Shown piece after piece: positions 50,821 to 60,811 of a stretch of DNA of 64,000 nucleotides. The notes below the pieces were generated by a model. It was not told the origin of the DNA, made no database searches, and worked only from the letters and a program-made list of their open reading frames with translations. The stretch is taken from positions 62,001-126,000 of the forward strand of contig CACNSC010000002.1 in NCBI GenBank assembly GCA_902623005.1, given 5' to 3'. The position numbers were made by a program, and so were the translations under genes. The stretch's first letter is position 1. Each line of letters opens with the position of its first letter. Source of the DNA: an uncultured Coxiella sp. (GTDB lineage Bacteria; Pseudomonadota; Gammaproteobacteria; Coxiellales; Coxiellaceae).

Positions 50821-52032
50821 ATGTTCATAAAACCGTCACAATCCGATGCCAGCACCATTCGCTTCAAAGCTTATAAAGAAGGACACTTGTTACCCATCTC
50901 GTCGCCTGATGAGATGATGGATTCATTCCGTTATCAAGCGTTAATTCAACAGTTCGCCGATGTCTCTGGGTTGGATGAATCAACCTATGAGGTCTTATAT
51001 TTAGGATTAATCAACGCATTTGCAGCTTGTGTGCAACTACTGCCACGACAGACCAATGGTTTGTTAGGTGGTCTGTTCAGCGAAGCCATCGCTCGTGCAT
51101 CATTAGTGATGCAGTTACCGGAAAACCAGTCACTGACTGACTTGCAAAAATACGCCTTATTTTCTGCTGCTATCTTGTGTGATATCAGTCATGTGGCGTG
51201 CAGTCACTGCGTCATCATAACCGATAAGGAAGGTAACTTCTCACAAGAGTGGAATCCCTTTGCAGCAGACATGGTGGCATCCTCAGGGACCCACTACAAA
51301 TTGTATCCACGTCACTATTTGCATCAGCGCTTACAAGGTTCAATGACCGTTCTTCTGGCTCGGCAGTTAATGCCAAGGGAAGGGTTTTTATGGTTATCCA
51401 GTGATTTTGAAATCTACTCGCATTGGTTGGATGCACTGCAAGGCGATGATAGTCGCGGTGGTTGGATTCGACGCTCTCTCTCGTACATCAAGCTTGATGA
51501 CATCATGGAGTTACTTAATGCGTTGGGGCAACTTAGCGAGGATTTATTAGCGCCTGAGGTTAACCGCGAGGGCGAGGCTTTTTTCAGATGGTTGCGTGAT
51601 GGGATTACTAACCAAACCATTCCAGTGAATACAGCCGATGCCTTGGTGCATGTAGTTAATGAAGGTGTTTTTATTGATGACAAAATCATCAAGAAATTCA
51701 CGGACCTCAGTCCAGCCTCAATTAGCTTGTTTGTGGTCAAGCACCAGGTAGGTAACTTGTTGGGAATTCCACAAAAATGCGGTGAGGATTTTCTTCATGC
51801 CATGCTTTTTGGTTCATCTGCTGGATTTTCAGGCGTTACCTCAGGATCTCGCTCAAATCGTTCAGGTATGCTACTCAACGATCCTTCAGTATTGGACCTT
51901 GCCGGGCGCTATCCAAGTAAAAGTACTTTCGTATCAAGCAATCCAGCATTAAAATCTAGTGCGCAACAAGCGCCGGTAATTGATGTGATTCGCGGCATAA
52001 AGCCTGCGACCGATACATCAAGAAGAGGCTGA
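50821..52032 (+). CDS. TraI_2/MobH-relaxase-like stand-alone protein, probable pseudoenzyme
   Basis: LLPRQTNGLLGGLFSEAI...YALFSAAILCDISHV...VIITDKEGNFSQEWNPFAADM...YKLYPR; C-terminal AFFRWLRDGITNQTIPVNTADALVHVVNEGVFIDDKIIKKF resembles TraI_2_C. Confidence 0.65.
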   Translation: MFIKPSQSDASTIRFKAYKEGHLLPISSPDEMMDSFRYQALIQQFADVSGLDESTYEVLYLGLINAFAACVQLLPRQTNGLLGGLFSEAIARASLVMQLPENQSLTDLQKYALFSAAILCDISHVACSHCVIITDKEGNFSQEWNPFAADMVASSGTHYKLYPRHYLHQRLQGSMTVLLARQLMPREGFLWLSSDFEIYSHWLDALQGDDSRGGWIRRSLSYIKLDDIMELLNALGQLSEDLLAPEVNREGEAFFRWLRDGITNQTIPVNTADALVHVVNEGVFIDDKIIKKFTDLSPASISLFVVKHQVGNLLGIPQKCGEDFLHAMLFGSSAGFSGVTSGSRSNRSGMLLNDPSVLDLAGRYPSKSTFVSSNPALKSSAQQAPVIDVIRGIKPATDTSRRG

Positions 52033-52037
52033 ATTGA

Positions 52038-52742
52038 TTAAATCAGTGAGTAGATGCAGTATTGCGACGGTATAAATTCAAAATGCAGCATATCGAATAT
52101 GTATATTCCAATCAGTGTATGGGATAGTGTCACACCTGCTAAGTTTGGTTTTCGGTAGAACATGTAGCCCCACATGATTCCTGGTATCATGATCAAGGCT
52201 GCATGAGTAAAGCCAAAAAATGTGACATGTGCACAGGCAAATATTAAGTTAGAGACGATGATGGCGAGAAACAAACGTTCTTTACGATAAATATTGAACA
52301 ATGTGGTTTGTAGTACACCTCTTATAATAAACTCCTGAATAAATGAGAACGGAAGATAGATGAGGGCGCTTATGTAACGCTCTGGTTTAATGAACGTGAT
52401 ATTGACAGGTTTTGAGGCCGCAAAATAATAAACAATGGTAAGTACCACGCAAAAGCCGATTGTCCACAGAATACTTTCTCCAATCGAGCTAAAAAAATAG
52501 TGGCGTGTAATGCCGAATCGCTCAAGCTTAGGGCGAGGGTTGGTCAGAAAATAGATCGCTGCCATGGCGGCAAAAAATAGACAGAGAAACAAACTGTCCA
52601 ATGTCACGTTAAAATGCATGTAGATAAAAGTCTGAAAATTCCATGACAGGATGTACACACACATCAGCGCAATAGTACGAATTAAAATACGAGTGTCATA
52701 CTCGAACCAATTTCTCGGATTATCCTGAAAACCGTTAGTCAT
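52038..52742 (-). CDS. CPBP-family intramembrane protease-like protein
   Basis: SFIQEFIIRGVLQTTLF (motif 1), LIFACAHVTFFGF (motif 2), LSHTLIGIYIF (motif 3). Confidence 0.85.
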   Translation of the reverse strand: MTNGFQDNPRNWFEYDTRILIRTIALMCVYILSWNFQTFIYMHFNVTLDSLFLCLFFAAMAAIYFLTNPRPKLERFGITRHYFFSSIGESILWTIGFCVVLTIVYYFAASKPVNITFIKPERYISALIYLPFSFIQEFIIRGVLQTTLFNIYRKERLFLAIIVSNLIFACAHVTFFGFTHAALIMIPGIMWGYMFYRKPNLAGVTLSHTLIGIYIFDMLHFEFIPSQYCIYSLI

Positions 52743-52908
52743 GCGATGCTATTCCTTAACAACATATCCATTGAGGCATCACTATAAAGTTTTTTTCACA
52801 AATATGCATGTTTTATGGCAATGTAAAAAACAATAAGCTTGTTGGCACACCATAGCGAATTTAAATTGTTTAGACATATTTAGCGAATGTTTTAACGAAA
52901 GAGTAGCC

Positions 52909-53424
52909 TTAGCGCTTTTTAATTTTTTTAAGTTGTTTGAGTAGGCGTTGACGTTTTAATGGACTTAGGTAATCAATAAAAAGTATGCCTTTGAGATGAT
53001 CGAGTTCATGTTGAATACATTTTGCCATAAATCCGTCAGCTTCAAAGTTCAGTGGGTTTCCTAATCGATCTTGTGCTTGAACAGTGATATTGGCTGCACG
53101 TTTAACTTTTTCATAAACTGCGCCTCCAGGTCCAACTGACATGCATCCTTCCTCTTCAAGTGTCTCACCACTGGTGGCGATAATCTTTGTGTTAACCAAG
53201 CACAAAGGTTGATCTTTTTTTTCTGAAAAATCGATAACTGTGATATGGGGTGGATCAATCAAATCTAACTGAGTGGCAGCAAGTGCTGCACAATTTTTCT
53301 GTGCGTAGTGAGTTTCAAACATGTCATCAATAATTTTCTGTGTCGCTGGTCCAAAGTCAGTTACCGGTTTGCCAGGAGTTTTTAGCCGTGGATCAGGGTA
53401 TTGTAGGATACGTAGAATGGTCAT
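52909..53424 (-). CDS. def: Peptide deformylase
   Basis: CAALAATQ, EEEGCMSV, QHELDHLKG; internal Met start (MTILRILQYPDPRL). Confidence 0.96.
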   Translation of the reverse strand: MTILRILQYPDPRLKTPGKPVTDFGPATQKIIDDMFETHYAQKNCAALAATQLDLIDPPHITVIDFSEKKDQPLCLVNTKIIATSGETLEEEGCMSVGPGGAVYEKVKRAANITVQAQDRLGNPLNFEADGFMAKCIQHELDHLKGILFIDYLSPLKRQRLLKQLKKIKKR

Positions 53425-53548
53425 AGCGGAGCTCCAGTTCAGGTATGCGATGTGGTCTAAGCCAGTAAAAATTAGCGTTATATTGGTCAATGAATCGCCG
53501 ACAACTCTAATCAGCGGATGGTTTCAAGTCAAGCGCATTGGTCTGCGC

Positions 53549-54229
53549 TTATTGATCTAATTGCCACTGTATTGCAGGTAACTGCTGCTGCATGAGCCAC
53601 TGGTTGGCTTTAGAAAAGTGTTGGCAGGTTAGAAACCCACGATAAGCTGAAAGCGGTGATGGGTGGGCTGCTGTTAAAATATGATGATGAGATCTTGTAA
53701 TTAGCGGTATTTTAGCTTGTGCGTGCTTTCCCCACATTAAAAATATCACGGGCTGCTGATGTTGATTAAGGGTTTTAATCACCGAGTCGGTAAAGTATTG
53801 CCAGCCAATTGTTGCGTGTGAATTGGCTTTGTCTGCTTGAACGGTTAAAGCCGTATTAAGCAGTAATACACCTTGCCGTGCCCATCCAGTCAAGTCGCCG
53901 TGTTGAGGTGGGGGTATATCGAGGTCGTGTTGGAGTGCTTTGAATATGTTGTTTAAGGAGGGTGGTATGGCAATTCCCTTTGGCACTGAAAATGCCAATC
54001 CATGAGCTTGTCCTGCCCCATGGTAGGGATCTTGACCAAGAATAACTACCTTGACCTGATTAAGTGGCGTGAGTTCAAACGCGGCAAAGCGTTGATCTTT
54101 CGGCGGGTAAATAGTAATGCCTTGGGATGTCTCTTGCTCTAGAACGTTTTGCAGCTGTAAGAAATAATCTTCCTTTTGTTGCGCTACTCGATGCTGCTGC
54201 CAATCTAAAAGTTCCTCTTTTTGTCGCAT
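53549..54229 (-). CDS. ung: Uracil-DNA glycosylase
   Basis: VVILGQDPYHGAGQAHGLAFSV, AAHPSPLSAYRGF. Confidence 0.98.
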   Translation of the reverse strand: MRQKEELLDWQQHRVAQQKEDYFLQLQNVLEQETSQGITIYPPKDQRFAAFELTPLNQVKVVILGQDPYHGAGQAHGLAFSVPKGIAIPPSLNNIFKALQHDLDIPPPQHGDLTGWARQGVLLLNTALTVQADKANSHATIGWQYFTDSVIKTLNQHQQPVIFLMWGKHAQAKIPLITRSHHHILTAAHPSPLSAYRGFLTCQHFSKANQWLMQQQLPAIQWQLDQ

Positions 54230-54241
54230 AATATATCCAGT

Positions 54242-55063
54242 TTAACTAATCACAGTCAGAGTGTCTTGATAGCCAGCCTGTTGCAGCTGGGCAAGCAGTT
54301 GATCAGATTCACCAACGCCTTTTAGCGGACCCACTTGAACGGCATACAATGTTTTTCGGTTGGATTGATGTGGCATCACGCGCACTGATTTGTTGGTGAG
54401 AAGTTGTAAGCGCTGTCGTAAGTGCTCAGCGTTATCACGATTTTTAAACGCGCCTACTTGTAAATACAGCTGGTGTGGTTGAGATGGAGTTTGTTGCGGT
54501 GATGCGGTCTGCGCCAGTGTCGGAGTTTCTAAATTAGTAATCGTTTTTACCTCTACCATTGCCGTTCCCTTAGTCGTCATGCCTAACTTGGCGGCTGCTG
54601 CATAGGAGAGATCAATAATTCGATTGGGCGCAAAAGGTCCTCGATCATTAACCCGGACGATGATACGTTTGCCATTTTCCAAATTAGTAACCTCGGCATA
54701 ACAAGGGATGGGAAGCTCTGGGCTAGCAGCAGTCATTGCCAACATGTCATAGGGTTCACGACTTGACGTTAGGCGGCCGTGAAACTTAGTGCCGTACCAG
54801 GATGCAATACCACGCTTTTGATAGCCATTACTGCTGGGTAAAACATAATAGCGTTTGCCGGCAATGACATAGGATGCTGGATTGCCATAACGACTTTTGG
54901 GTTCTTTTTTGGGTGTTGGATTATGGATGTTGTTAACATTTACGGCAAATTTAGGCGGCCCATCTTTGACCGCTGGCGTGCTGCAAGCTGATAGCAATAA
55001 TGTAACTAATAATAGGCCCTTGCTCATAATGTGGTAGCTTTGAGGTGAGCGTGAATTTCGCAT
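54242..55063 (-). CDS. rlpA: RlpA-like septal ring protein (DPBB + SPOR), active-site His altered
   Basis: Lipobox LSAC; GIASWYGTKFHGRLTSSREPYDMLAMTAASPELPIPCYAEV...VNDRGPF; C-terminal SPOR domain. Confidence 0.93.
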   Translation of the reverse strand: MRNSRSPQSYHIMSKGLLLVTLLLSACSTPAVKDGPPKFAVNVNNIHNPTPKKEPKSRYGNPASYVIAGKRYYVLPSSNGYQKRGIASWYGTKFHGRLTSSREPYDMLAMTAASPELPIPCYAEVTNLENGKRIIVRVNDRGPFAPNRIIDLSYAAAAKLGMTTKGTAMVEVKTITNLETPTLAQTASPQQTPSQPHQLYLQVGAFKNRDNAEHLRQRLQLLTNKSVRVMPHQSNRKTLYAVQVGPLKGVGESDQLLAQLQQAGYQDTLTVIS

Positions 55064-55143
55064 CTGGCATCCTTGTCTTAGAAAAAATTAGCTGTCATGA
55101 TAGCGCAACTTTTTAATGGTGCAAGAGCATTAACGGGTCGCTG

Positions 55144-55887
55144 ATGACACAAACGAGTTATATTTTTGGCTTCCATGCGTTACGCATCGCCATTCAAAAT
55201 CACCCCAACACTATCCTGCAACTCTATCTTCAAACCGGTAGGGGCGATGATCGTATGCAGGCATTGTTGTCATTGGCTGAATCACACGGTATTCCAGTAT
55301 CTCAAACTGACTCCGTTACCCTAGATCAACTCAGTCAGGGGCAAGTGCATCAGGGCATGTTAGCGCAAGTCAAGCAGCCTCTAAGATACTCTGAACAGGA
55401 CCTATCGGCTTTATTGGAGCTTGAGTCAGCGCCATTGTTGCTACTTCTGGACTGCGTGCAAGACCCGCATAATCTTGGTGCTTGTTTGCGTAGCGCCAAT
55501 GCATTTAATGCCTGTGCAGTTATCGTGCCTAAAGATCGCGCTGTTGGTATGACACCGGTGGTTGAAAAAGTTGCTTGTGGTGCAGCTGCACTAACGCCGT
55601 TAATAACGGTGACGAACCTAGTCCGAACAATGAAATGGTTGCAACAGCAAGGTATTTGGATAGTGGGGACTGATGATCAATGCAAGCATCAACTGCATGA
55701 AATTGATTTAGCAGGACCAATTGCTATTGTGATGGGCAATGAGGGCACTGGTATGAGACGCTTAGTTTGCGAGCAGTGCGATTTCTTAGCGCGGATTGAT
55801 TTGCCCGGTGACGTTAGTAGTCTCAATGTGTCAGTGGCAGCGGGCATAAGCTTGTATGAGGCGCAACGTCAAAGAATACCCGGTTGA
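55144..55887 (+). CDS. rlmB: 23S rRNA (guanosine-2'-O-)-methyltransferase RlmB
   Basis: LLLLDCVQDPHNLGACLRSANAF, IVMGNEGTGMRRLV, PGDVSSLNVSVAAGISLYE. Confidence 0.97.
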   Translation: MTQTSYIFGFHALRIAIQNHPNTILQLYLQTGRGDDRMQALLSLAESHGIPVSQTDSVTLDQLSQGQVHQGMLAQVKQPLRYSEQDLSALLELESAPLLLLLDCVQDPHNLGACLRSANAFNACAVIVPKDRAVGMTPVVEKVACGAAALTPLITVTNLVRTMKWLQQQGIWIVGTDDQCKHQLHEIDLAGPIAIVMGNEGTGMRRLVCEQCDFLARIDLPGDVSSLNVSVAAGISLYEAQRQRIPG

Positions 55888-55891
55888 TTGC

Positions 55892-56683
55892 TTAGTGCTG
55901 TTGATGCAGTGTTTCCATGACAAAGTGAGACAACTGCTTACAAATTCTTGGGTTACCCGCAATGATGGCGCCACTGGAAAGATAGTCTTGTTCACCGTTA
56001 AAGTCACATAACATCCCCCCAGCTTCTTTGATCATTAAGGCGCCTGCTGCTAAGTCCCATGGCTTTAAAGATGGCTCCCAGAAGCCATCTAGGCGACCAC
56101 TGGCAATATACGCTAAATCCAACGCGGCTGAACCCGTGCGTCTAATATCAGCGGTTTGCGGTAAAAGATAGCCAAATGTTTTCAAGTAGGGTTCGATGTG
56201 ATGTTGGTCCCTAAATGGGAAGCCAGTGCCAATCAAGGCTTGTTTTAATGAGGGTGTGCTTGATACTCGCATGCGGCGATGGTTGAGTTCAGCACCCGCC
56301 CCCTTTGTGGCGGTAAACAGTTCATTTCGAATGGGATCGTAAATAAGACCGACGAGTAATTCTTCATTTTTTTTCACGGCAATGGAAATAGCAAAGTGAG
56401 GAATGCCGTGAATGAAGTTATGAGTGCCGTCTAACGGGTCGATAATCCAACAATATTCGTTACCTTCAATGAGGCCGCTCTCTTCGGCGAGTATGCTGTG
56501 GTCGGGGTATGCTTCTTTGATGTGTTCGATAATGAGTTTTTCAACGAAGGTGTCTACATCAGTGACAAAATCGTTATCGGTTTTTTCGGAAATGGTGACT
56601 CGCTCCAGTTGATCGAATGAGCGCAGCATGTGTTTACTAGCTTTGCGAGAGGCTTGAAAAGCGATGTTAAGCATGGGATGCAT
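55892..56683 (-). CDS. suhB: Inositol-1-monophosphatase
   Basis: ILAEESG, WIIDPLDGTHNFIHGIPHFAIS, KPWDLAAGALMIKEAGG; start MHPMLNIAFQ. Confidence 0.97.
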   Translation of the reverse strand: MHPMLNIAFQASRKASKHMLRSFDQLERVTISEKTDNDFVTDVDTFVEKLIIEHIKEAYPDHSILAEESGLIEGNEYCWIIDPLDGTHNFIHGIPHFAISIAVKKNEELLVGLIYDPIRNELFTATKGAGAELNHRRMRVSSTPSLKQALIGTGFPFRDQHHIEPYLKTFGYLLPQTADIRRTGSAALDLAYIASGRLDGFWEPSLKPWDLAAGALMIKEAGGMLCDFNGEQDYLSSGAIIAGNPRICKQLSHFVMETLHQQH

Positions 56684-56840
56684 GGCATTTCCTCGGGCGT
56701 TAAAATTCGCCCAGCATAGCAAAACCGACGTAGGATGCAACTGCAATCTAGGGCTGGTGAAACACCCGAGCTTACGGTACATTGCGCCTTTTTAGGTAAG
56801 TCTTTCTTAAGGCTGAAAGATCTGATGCAGGGCCTCTCAT

Positions 56841-57563
56841 ATGCTATCTAACATACGAATTATTTTGGTTGAACCTACTCATCCCGGAAATATCGGGGCG
56901 GCAGCCCGTGCCATGAAGACCATGGGGCTGAGTGATTTATTTTTGGTGAATCCACAATGCAGTATTGACCAGCAAGCGATTCGTATGGCGGCAGGCGCAG
57001 ATGATGTGCTTCAGCAAGCTAACACGGTAGCGACTTTACAACACGCGCTGGAGGGTGTTGTGCTCTCTTTTGGTACTAGTGCTCGTCAGCGATCGCTACC
57101 ATGGCCGTTATGTTCACCGCGAGAATGTGCCGATCAGATCGCAGCTTCGCAGCCGGCACAGGTTGCACTAGTATTCGGCCGAGAACATGCTGGTCTAACC
57201 AATGATGAGCTGGCGCTGTGCCAGACACACGTTCACATTAACACCAATGAAGCCTTCTCTTCTTTGAATCTTGCTGCAGCAGTGCAGGTGTTGTGCTATG
57301 AGTGCCGTGTTGCTTGCACAGCTAGTTTACCCGAGCCAACTGAGTCAACGCAGCATGATCCAGCCGAAGCCCCAGCTACCAGTGACGAGCTGGCGGGTTT
57401 GATGGATCATTTTAAGAACGTATTGATTCAACTAAACATTTTGGATCCTTCTCACCCTAAATTGTTGTTGAGGCGTTTGTATCGCATGTTTCATCGTGCG
57501 CGCTTAAAAAAGATTGAAATCAATATCTTAAGAGGTATATTGAAGGCGATGGGTGGTCAATAA
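56841..57563 (+). CDS. trmJ: tRNA (cytidine/uridine-2'-O-)-methyltransferase TrmJ
   Basis: ILVEPTHPGNIGAAARAMKTMGL, LVFGREHAGLTNDEL, SSLNLAAAVQVLCYE. Confidence 0.96.
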   Translation: MLSNIRIILVEPTHPGNIGAAARAMKTMGLSDLFLVNPQCSIDQQAIRMAAGADDVLQQANTVATLQHALEGVVLSFGTSARQRSLPWPLCSPRECADQIAASQPAQVALVFGREHAGLTNDELALCQTHVHINTNEAFSSLNLAAAVQVLCYECRVACTASLPEPTESTQHDPAEAPATSDELAGLMDHFKNVLIQLNILDPSHPKLLLRRLYRMFHRARLKKIEINILRGILKAMGGQ

Positions 57564-57587
57564 GCTGCCGGCGTCTATCTTCAGGTC

Positions 57588-59633
57588 TTGTTCGCAGGTA
57601 TAGTACCGAGTCGATTAACAAAATGTGTGAGTCTCGCGGTGAGTGGATCAGTTTCTGAAGTCAAACCTTACATTCCAGCCAGTCAATCGCTGCCTGAACT
57701 AACCGTTAAAGTGTTATTACTCTCGATTCTTTTGGCTTGCGTGTTAGCTAGTGCTAACTGCTATCTTGCCTTAAAAGTTGGTACTACAATATCTGCATCG
57801 ATTCCAGCGTCCGTCATCTCAATTGGAATATTGCGGTTTTTTAAACAGTCAAACATCCTTGAAAGCACGATGATTCAGACTGCTGCATCGGCAGGTGAGG
57901 GTGTGGCAGCTGCAATTTCTTTTGTACTACCAGCCATGATCGTATTGCACTATTGGCAACACTTTCCTTATTGGCAAACGCTGATGATTACCATGATCGG
58001 CGGTGTGCTCGGCGTACTGTTTTCGGTGCCTTTACGTCGAATTTTGCTCAATATTCCAACTTTACGTTTTCCAGAGGGGACAGCAATCGGAAAAGTATTG
58101 ACCGCATGTGCTGAAGGTGGGGGTGATCTCGGTGCCTTATGTTGGGGAGCGCTCGCAGGCGGCGTTATCAGTTTTTGTCAAGCAGGGTTGCAAATCTTCA
58201 GCGATGCGCTGCAACTGTGGTTTCGTGCCGGTCAGGTTATTGTTGGTATTGGTGTTGGCTATAATCCTGCGTTGATCGCCGCAGGTTACATTATTGGTGT
58301 CGAAGTGGGTATGAGCTTGTTGGTGGGCGTTGTGCTTGGCTGGGTAATCATATTACCCCTTTTATGCCTTTACTTCGGGCTTCCTGCAATCGACTCAGGT
58401 CAAAGTACCTTCGATCAAGTGATGGACATCTGGTCTTCACATCTTCGCTTTGTCGGAGTAGGTGTCATGTTCGTCGGTGGGATTTGGACCTTGATACGCT
58501 TGATCAAGCCATTAGCCGAGGGTTGGCAAACTCCATTGAAACAATCAAAGCAATCTAAGTTGTCTAATACAACGCTGAGAACAGAGAGAGACATCCCAAA
58601 TTTTTGGATCTTGATTGGCGTTGCACTGATGACTCTACTGGCATACGTATTCATGTGGTACGAGATGCAAGGGTTAGACTTAGGAATATCTCAACTTGCA
58701 TCACACGGATTCTTGTTGCTATGTATTGCTCTGATCTTAGTGCTTGGTTTTGCTCTTGCCACGATTTGTGGGTATTTCACCGGTATGGTTGGCTCAACCA
58801 ACAACCCACTGTCAGGTGTTCTGATTATCGCAATTGCTTTAATTGGTACGCTATTTCTATTGTTTAAGTTGTTACCGCTACATATGCATCACATCATGCA
58901 TTTATTGGGCGTACTGATTGTTATTACTGCGATGATTGCTACTGCAGCCTCAATTTCGAATGAAAATATTCAAGACTTGAAAGCCGGTCAAATTATGGGG
59001 GCGACGCCATGGAAGCAGCAGGTGATTCTTATCCTCGGCGTGATCTGCTCATCAATAACCTTAGCTCCAGTCTTAGATTTGTTATTCCAAGCTTACGGGA
59101 TGGCTGGAGTCTATCCTAGACCAGATATGGACCCAGCGCAGATGCTGCCAGCACCTCAGGCCAGTTTAATTGGTTCTGTTGCACAGGGGATACTAACCGG
59201 AAATCTTGAGTGGAGTATGATAAGCCTCGGCGTGATCATTGCTTTTTTTCTAATTGGTATCGATGAGAAGGTTAAACAGTACGGTTATCGATTGCCGGTT
59301 CTCGCGGTTGGTTTAGGTATTTATTTACCGACTGAGGTGATGACACCGGTTGTTATTGGTGCTTTTGTTAGTCTTCTGGTTAATCGTTCAATGCAACGAC
59401 GTCATGATGTAATGTCCTTACATGACTATCAGCACCAAAATGGATTGTTATTAGCTTGCGGCTTAGTTGCTGGAGCGGCACTGATGGGTGTCTTGTTAGC
59501 AATCCCATTTGTTATTTTTGGCAGCTCTAACGCTTTAGCTATCATGCCCCATGCCTTGCATCAATTAGCAACAATACTGGGATTTTCATCAGTTCTATTT
59601 GTTTGTCGATGGCTTTATCGCAAGTCTTTTTGA
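57588..59633 (+). CDS. OPT-family oligopeptide transporter
   Basis: NCYLALKVGTTISASIPASVISIGILR, TAASAGEGVAAAISFVLPA, LRFPEGTAIGKVL. Confidence 0.94.
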   Translation: MFAGIVPSRLTKCVSLAVSGSVSEVKPYIPASQSLPELTVKVLLLSILLACVLASANCYLALKVGTTISASIPASVISIGILRFFKQSNILESTMIQTAASAGEGVAAAISFVLPAMIVLHYWQHFPYWQTLMITMIGGVLGVLFSVPLRRILLNIPTLRFPEGTAIGKVLTACAEGGGDLGALCWGALAGGVISFCQAGLQIFSDALQLWFRAGQVIVGIGVGYNPALIAAGYIIGVEVGMSLLVGVVLGWVIILPLLCLYFGLPAIDSGQSTFDQVMDIWSSHLRFVGVGVMFVGGIWTLIRLIKPLAEGWQTPLKQSKQSKLSNTTLRTERDIPNFWILIGVALMTLLAYVFMWYEMQGLDLGISQLASHGFLLLCIALILVLGFALATICGYFTGMVGSTNNPLSGVLIIAIALIGTLFLLFKLLPLHMHHIMHLLGVLIVITAMIATAASISNENIQDLKAGQIMGATPWKQQVILILGVICSSITLAPVLDLLFQAYGMAGVYPRPDMDPAQMLPAPQASLIGSVAQGILTGNLEWSMISLGVIIAFFLIGIDEKVKQYGYRLPVLAVGLGIYLPTEVMTPVVIGAFVSLLVNRSMQRRHDVMSLHDYQHQNGLLLACGLVAGAALMGVLLAIPFVIFGSSNALAIMPHALHQLATILGFSSVLFVCRWLYRKSF

Positions 59634-60811
59634 GTGGAGTTAAAATTTTGGCACTAACTTACCTGGATTACATGGCTTCAACCCCGCTATGCGAACCTGC
59701 TCTTCAAGCCATGTTACCTTTTTTGCAACAGCATAATCCTATTGGTAATCCATCATCGCCTTCACATGGTTTAGCAACAAAGACTCGCTTAGCGTTGAAA
59801 CAGGCTGCGCAACAAGTCGCAGATGCAATTGGCGCCACGGCCGATTCGATCATTTGGACATCAGGTGCTACCGAGTCCAATAACTTGGCAATCAAAGGTG
59901 TTGCTGACTTCTATCAGCGTAAAGGCAAGCACATTGTCACCATGGCATGTGAACACAAGGCAGTGATTGAGCCTTGTAAAGCATTAGAGCGCCAAGGGTA
60001 TGAGGTGACTTTTCTCAAACCGCAATCGAATGGCGTTTTATCGCTGGATAGTCTAAAAGCAGCACTACGTCCTGATACGGTCTTGGTCAGTATCATGCAG
60101 GTCAATAACGAGACGGGTATTGTGCAAGACATCACTGCCATTTCACAGTTAGTTCACCGTGTGGGTGCTTTGTTGCATGTGGATGGTGCTCAGTCAGTGG
60201 GCAAGTTGCCTGTAGACGTGAAGCAATTGGGTGTGGATTTAATGACACTGTCGGCACACAAGGCTTATGGTCCCCTGGGTGTTGGTGCCTTATACTCAAG
60301 ACCACAACCCCAAGTCCGATTGGCTGCACAGCTGCATGGTGGGCAACATCAGGGTGGCTTGCGGTCGGGTACAGTGCCTTTACATCAAGTGGTTGCTATG
60401 GGGGCGGCATTCCAGTGGGTGACTCAACAGCTAACATCAAATATTGATCGTTTAGTGCATTATCGTGATTATCTTTGGAGAGGTCTACAAGTCATCGGTG
60501 GTATTAGATTGAATGGTGATCTGTCTCATCAGGTGCCGCATTGTTTGAATGTTTCTTTTTCAGCGGTACATATGGATGCGTTACTATTAGCAATGCGCGA
60601 TTTTGTAGTTTCCACTGGATCCTCGTGTAATGCGGCTCTTAATCAGCCTTCGCATGTTCTACAGGCCATGGGTACTAATGAGGCTCAGGCACGTCAAGCC
60701 ATGAGAATCAGCTTTGGGTATGATACGACGCAGCAGGAGTTAGATCTATTTTTAGATCAGTGTGCGATTTCGGTAAAACGCTTACGTGCCATTGCACCGA
60801 GCGTATCATGA
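59603..60811 (+). CDS. Cysteine desulfurase, IscS/NifS-like
   Basis: YLDYMASTPLCEPALQAMLP, TSGATESNNLAIKG, SAHKAYGPLGVGALY, STGSSCNAALNQPSHVL; true start may be TTG at 59648. Confidence 0.95.
   Translation: MSMALSQVFLSGVKILALTYLDYMASTPLCEPALQAMLPFLQQHNPIGNPSSPSHGLATKTRLALKQAAQQVADAIGATADSIIWTSGATESNNLAIKGVADFYQRKGKHIVTMACEHKAVIEPCKALERQGYEVTFLKPQSNGVLSLDSLKAALRPDTVLVSIMQVNNETGIVQDITAISQLVHRVGALLHVDGAQSVGKLPVDVKQLGVDLMTLSAHKAYGPLGVGALYSRPQPQVRLAAQLHGGQHQGGLRSGTVPLHQVVAMGAAFQWVTQQLTSNIDRLVHYRDYLWRGLQVIGGIRLNGDLSHQVPHCLNVSFSAVHMDALLLAMRDFVVSTGSSCNAALNQPSHVLQAMGTNEAQARQAMRISFGYDTTQQELDLFLDQCAISVKRLRAIAPSVS

Noticed and set aside
52909-53424. Peptide deformylase motif 1 variant (CAALAATQ for GIGLAATQ) as a pseudoenzyme
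   Set aside because: The Cys ligand motif EGCMS and HELDH are intact, so it is most likely a functional subtype.
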